DNA of 7,425 bases from Desulfuromonas sp. (GTDB lineage: Bacteria; Desulfobacterota; Desulfuromonadia; Desulfuromonadales; Trichloromonadaceae), in assembly GCA_030145265.1 (NCBI GenBank), contig JAQYWA010000097.1:1-7425 (forward strand), in the 5' to 3' direction. Shown one piece after another: positions 5,629-7,425 of the stretch. Below the pieces are notes generated by a model. It saw only the letters and a list, made by a program, of their open reading frames with translations, was not told the DNA's origin and searched no databases. Position numbers and translations under genes: made by a program. Position 1 is the first letter of the stretch, and each line of letters begins with the position of its first letter.

Positions 5629-5985
5629 CTACCGCTGGGTGAGATCGTCAGCTGCCTGCTGCTTCTCTTCGATCGCTTGGTTGAAGTCAGTGATGCACTG
5701 GCGGTAATAGGAGACCACGCCATGAAGATCCTTGATGTATCGAATCGATTCCTGGGTATTGATCGCCAGGTTCTCGTAGTCCTGCGGCGTAATACCCACC
5801 CAGAAGATGCCCACCTTATCCTCAACTACCTGTGGCCGTACCTTCCTGGTCGTGATCTGCGCCGGCTTCGCTGGGTCAGGGCAAAGCACTGCAAGATAAA
5901 CATTGTCGTGCTGGACTACTACCCGCTCGTCGAAGAGAGTGCAGCCGCTACTCAGTAACAGCGCGAAGATCAGTAAATACTTCAT
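5629..5985 (-). CDS. Lipoprotein, candidate o-spanin (118 aa)
   Basis: A lipoprotein with a hydrophobic signal (residues 4-13) and lipobox SSGC, the modified cysteine being C15. Residue 16 is Thr rather than Asp, so it should be sorted to the outer membrane. The mature part of about 104 residues contains CPDPAKP (35-41), WVGITPQDYENLAIN (about 62-76), YYRQC (about 92-96) and an Ala/Glu/Gln-rich C-terminal helix. Its start lies within the last 38 bases of the upstream i-spanin-like gene, the arrangement typical of two-gene spanin systems, where the outer-membrane lipoprotein and inner-membrane partner join across the periplasm and disrupt the outer membrane in lysis. It is longer than lambda Rz1 and not especially proline-rich, so the role rests on context. 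AGAAGG lies 6 bases before its ATG. Confidence 0.72.
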   Translation of the reverse strand: MKYLLIFALLLSSGCTLFDERVVVQHDNVYLAVLCPDPAKPAQITTRKVRPQVVEDKVGIFWVGITPQDYENLAINTQESIRYIKDLHGVVSYYRQCITDFNQAIEEKQQAADDLTQR

Positions 5986-6328
5986 CGGTTGCCTTCTGCA
6001 TGCGGTTGGTGATCAGTCCAGGCTTCGCGGCCATCAGCTTTGCGAAGTCATGATCGTTGAAAAGCGACCTGGTGTACTCGACCTGCTTCCTGGCTGAGAG
6101 CCTCTCAGCTTCGATCTGAGCGATCTTCTCCTGAAACTGACCCACCTGGACTGCTATGAGGTCGATCTCGTCCTGTAGCTGGGCTACGTTAGCTCGCTCG
6201 GCGCCTAACTCGATGGACAGTCCCTGTATTTCAGACTCTGCAGCTTGGAGCTGGATCTTGGTCCACATGGCGTAGCCACTTCCCAATAGGCTTGTTATCA
6301 GCAGTACTACGGCAACGTACTGCATCAC
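5948..6328 (-). CDS. i-spanin (Rz-like) inner-membrane lysis protein
   Basis: A 126-residue protein with the architecture of an inner-membrane spanin: one N-terminal membrane segment (about 3-20), then a long periplasmic coiled coil rich in Ala, Glu and Gln (about 24-90), and a C-terminal part with HDFAKLMAAKPGLITNRMQK (93-112), a pattern seen in phage Rz-like proteins. It would bridge to the lipoprotein encoded next to it and fuse inner and outer membranes at the end of infection. The GTG at 6328 forms a GTGA overlap with the DUF5675 stop; the ATG immediately after it (6325) is equally possible and removes only one residue. The ribosome site is weak, so translation likely depends on coupling. 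Confidence 0.78.
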   Translation of the reverse strand: MMQYVAVVLLITSLLGSGYAMWTKIQLQAAESEIQGLSIELGAERANVAQLQDEIDLIAVQVGQFQEKIAQIEAERLSARKQVEYTRSLFNDHDFAKLMAAKPGLITNRMQKATDEVFTDLRAVTE

Positions 6329-6762
6329 TCGAACTCGTGCGAGATCTGCAGCTTGAAGCTACCCTCGTCCCGTACAGCCGCGTTCACTTCCAGGCAGGCA
6401 GTCTTCGTCGCAGTGATCATGTCCCTGTCCTCGAGGAAGGATCTGCCGGCGCCGACACAGCCCTGGAAGTTCCGGACGAAGTTGCCCTTGTGGACGAACA
6501 GGCACAGGTAGCGGCCACTGTCTGGTCTGCCTGGCGAATCCTCGAACTCGTAGACGTTGAGATCCTCGTTCACCATAATGAAACACTCGCCGTACTTCGG
6601 GCTGGTGAATGGGCGCAGATCGTACTCACCCTGGGGAACGCAGGAATGAAACGGCTTGTTGCCCAGGTCGGGCTGCTCGAGGCTGTGCCAGGTCCTGCCG
6701 GCCAGCTCGAAGGTGCCATGAGTGCCGGCAGTCGATCGAGCATCGCGGACCAGTTCGATCAA
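6325..6762 (-). CDS. DUF5675 family protein, possible peptidoglycan-active lysis protein (145 aa)
   Basis: This matches the DUF5675 pattern: an N-terminal IELVRDARSTAGTHGTFEL (2-20), HSLEQPDLGN (26-35), SCVPQGEYDL (40-49), then FVHKGNFVRNFQGCVGAGRS (89-108). H91 and C102, in an arrangement HxGN...GC, recall the His and Cys of YkuD-type L,D-transpeptidases, although homology is not established. The start chosen is TTG 6762 because it gives a TTGA overlap with the upstream stop, like the junctions elsewhere, and places the family N-terminus at residue 2; a GTG at 6816 would add 18 residues with no family match. A purine-rich AGAGAAGAGAAG lies just upstream. It is coupled to the i-spanin by GTGA. 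The activity is unknown; a cell-wall role is inferred from neighbours. Confidence 0.8.
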   Translation of the reverse strand: MIELVRDARSTAGTHGTFELAGRTWHSLEQPDLGNKPFHSCVPQGEYDLRPFTSPKYGECFIMVNEDLNVYEFEDSPGRPDSGRYLCLFVHKGNFVRNFQGCVGAGRSFLEDRDMITATKTACLEVNAAVRDEGSFKLQISHEFE

Positions 6763-7163
6763 TGGCTTCTCTTCTCTTTCGGTTCTACGCTGGGCTTGGT
6801 GTCGAACATCCACCACAGCGCGGCTATCATGTTGGGGGCGATCTCGTAATTTTCACCAAGGTTAGCCGTTGCCACTGGGATGATGCTGAACATTATCTCC
6901 TCTTTGCCAAGCTCCTCGTCAAACCGCTGGAAGGATGCCAGGTTTTCCTTGGCGACTTGGTAACCGCCGTTCTCGGTTAGCTCACCCAATTCTTTAATCT
7001 TTTCGTTGCGCCGTTCCTGGTACATCTCGACGCCGGTCTTCATGCTTTGGATGTTCTCCGCAATGGCAACAGCCACACTTAGTCTTACGTTGTTGTTGCC
7101 AAACTGTTGTAGAGCATAGAATGCGCCGACTGCCTCGGCTGCTGGTAGGGTTACTTTTTTCAT
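6759..7163 (-). CDS. Hypothetical late protein between tail fibre and DUF5675 (134 aa)
   Basis: A 134-residue soluble protein. The N-terminal half has several amphipathic helices (about 8-20, 26-42, 45-60), then KENLASFQRFDEELGKEEIM (about 72-91), a moderately hydrophobic part (FSIIPVATANLG, about 92-103) and a Trp-containing helix MIAALWWMFD (about 111-120) before a basic tail. The layout is reminiscent of DUF1617-type phage proteins found between tail and lysis genes, but this is a weak resemblance by eye. It is not a holin by appearance, as no segment is hydrophobic enough and long enough. ATG 7163 has only a weak ribosome site; it overlaps by one base the stop of a possible 46-codon ORF upstream. 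Its stop overlaps the TTG start of DUF5675. Confidence 0.72.
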   Translation of the reverse strand: MKKVTLPAAEAVGAFYALQQFGNNNVRLSVAVAIAENIQSMKTGVEMYQERRNEKIKELGELTENGGYQVAKENLASFQRFDEELGKEEIMFSIIPVATANLGENYEIAPNMIAALWWMFDTKPSVEPKEKRSH

Positions 7164-7303
7164 TATAGTCTCGCTGGGTTGTTGTGATCCGCGACATTAT
7201 CTATCAAAACAGCTGCGCCCACAAACTTACCGCCGCGGCCTAAGACAGTGGCCCCACGGTGCTGCCGTTGATCCTTACATACAGACCTGCGGTAGTCGTC
7301 CAC
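7163..7303 (-). CDS. Candidate 46-aa ORF overlapping the tail-fibre 3' end
   Basis: On the - strand a 46-codon ORF begins at GTG 7303 and ends with TAA at 7165-7163, forming TAATG with the following gene. Its first 64 bases overlap the tail-fibre end in another frame; the remaining 76 bases fill what would otherwise be an empty gap. The non-overlapping part reads LGRGGKFVGAAVLIDN then VADHNNPARL, which has an ordinary protein composition. No ATG exists in this frame, and the ribosome site (GGTGA about 4 bases before) is mediocre; an internal GTG at 7222 is an alternative. It could be a real small late gene, chance, or a -1 frame extension of the tail fibre. I do not recognise it. Confidence 0.35.
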   Translation of the reverse strand: MDDYRRSVCKDQRQHRGATVLGRGGKFVGAAVLIDNVADHNNPARL

Positions 7304-7425
7304 ATGTCACCATCAACTGGTGAGGTAGGCGCTGTCCCGTGAGGAAGGTTTATCGCTGCTCTCGAAGTACCCGATGCAAAAGTATTTATCTTACCTGTGA
7401 AGGTTGCTACTCCAGTGGTGTTACC
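7240..7425 (-). CDS. Phage tail fibre / tail protein, C-terminal 61 residues (partial)
   Basis: The - strand frame entering from the right edge is open for 61 residues and stops at TAG (7242-7240). It ends with the motif INLPHGTAPTSPVDGDMWTT (25-44) followed by TAGLYVRINGSTVGPLS. This phrase, a variant of 'LPHG.APTSPVDGD.WTTTAGL..RINGST', recurs at the ends of many phage tail fibre and tail-associated proteins, so the identification of the protein class is firm although the N-terminus and full length lie outside the window. Such proteins contact the host surface. The gene heads the - strand late block seen here, which places the tail module immediately upstream of the lysis genes. Confidence 0.85.
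   Translation of the reverse strand, partial: GNTTGVATFTGKINTFASGTSRAAINLPHGTAPTSPVDGDMWTTTAGLYVRINGSTVGPLS

Noticed and set aside
5677..5958. + strand frame opposite the lipoprotein gene
   Set aside because: The - strand frame has a lipobox, a ribosome site and spanin context; the + frame is a shadow.
6292..6849. Long + strand frame (185 codons) opposite DUF5675
   Set aside because: It runs antisense to the DUF5675, i-spanin and upstream genes, which have recognisable family motifs; the + frame has no such match and no ribosome site.
7162..7167. TATAAT on the - strand just before the 134-aa gene
   Set aside because: It overlaps the start codon, so transcription would begin inside the gene, and no -35 box is found about 17 bases upstream. 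It is explained by the TAATG junction.
6994..7197. - strand 67-codon frame overlapping the 134-aa gene
   Set aside because: Its Arg/Cys/Thr-rich composition is typical of an out-of-frame shadow, and it lies almost wholly within the better supported 134-aa gene.
7224..7242. Palindrome around GCCGCGGC with CTTA/TAAG arms as a terminator after the tail fibre
   Set aside because: The loop would be only two bases, the arms are imperfect and no T run follows on the - strand.

Overview
The window is part of a double-stranded DNA tailed bacteriophage (or prophage) genome, almost certainly of a Gram-negative host. The evidence is an ERF-type annealing protein, a lambda-exonuclease-like (YqaJ) nuclease and an SSB on the + strand. 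On the - strand there is a tail-fibre C-terminus, a DUF5675 protein and an overlapping inner-membrane/lipoprotein spanin pair; spanins imply an outer membrane. The exact host cannot be named from this sequence. No tRNA, rRNA, CRISPR or insertion sequence was seen.

Layout, left to right. A small putative zinc-binding protein (9-191) precedes an 86-bp gap with a good sigma70-type promoter (222-250). From 278 to 5613 a tightly packed + strand operon runs: three small unknown proteins, a secreted beta-barrel-like protein, ERF, YqaJ exonuclease, a 69-aa unknown, a 33-aa micro-ORF, a possible HTH protein, a coiled-coil protein, SSB and two more unknowns. This is the early, recombination/replication-type module. 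After 15 bp the strand switches, and 5629-7425 is a late module read leftwards: tail fibre end (7425-7240), a candidate 46-aa overlapping ORF, a 134-aa unknown, DUF5675, i-spanin and o-spanin.

Gene junctions are almost all 4-base stop/start overlaps (ATGA, GTGA, TTGA) or TAATG. This points to translational coupling and settles several starts, including non-ATG starts for the 98-aa protein, the secreted protein, DUF5675 and possibly the i-spanin. ERF, YqaJ and SSB would form a recombination set: the exonuclease resects ends, SSB coats the ssDNA, and ERF anneals it. The late block would finish virion assembly and disrupt the envelope.

The points most worth following are the DUF5675 protein coupled to the spanins with no conventional endolysin or holin visible, two small ORFs that fit the overlap pattern, a phage-encoded secreted beta-barrel-like protein, a strong GATC excess confined to about 1460-6850, and the two modules converging with no visible terminator.
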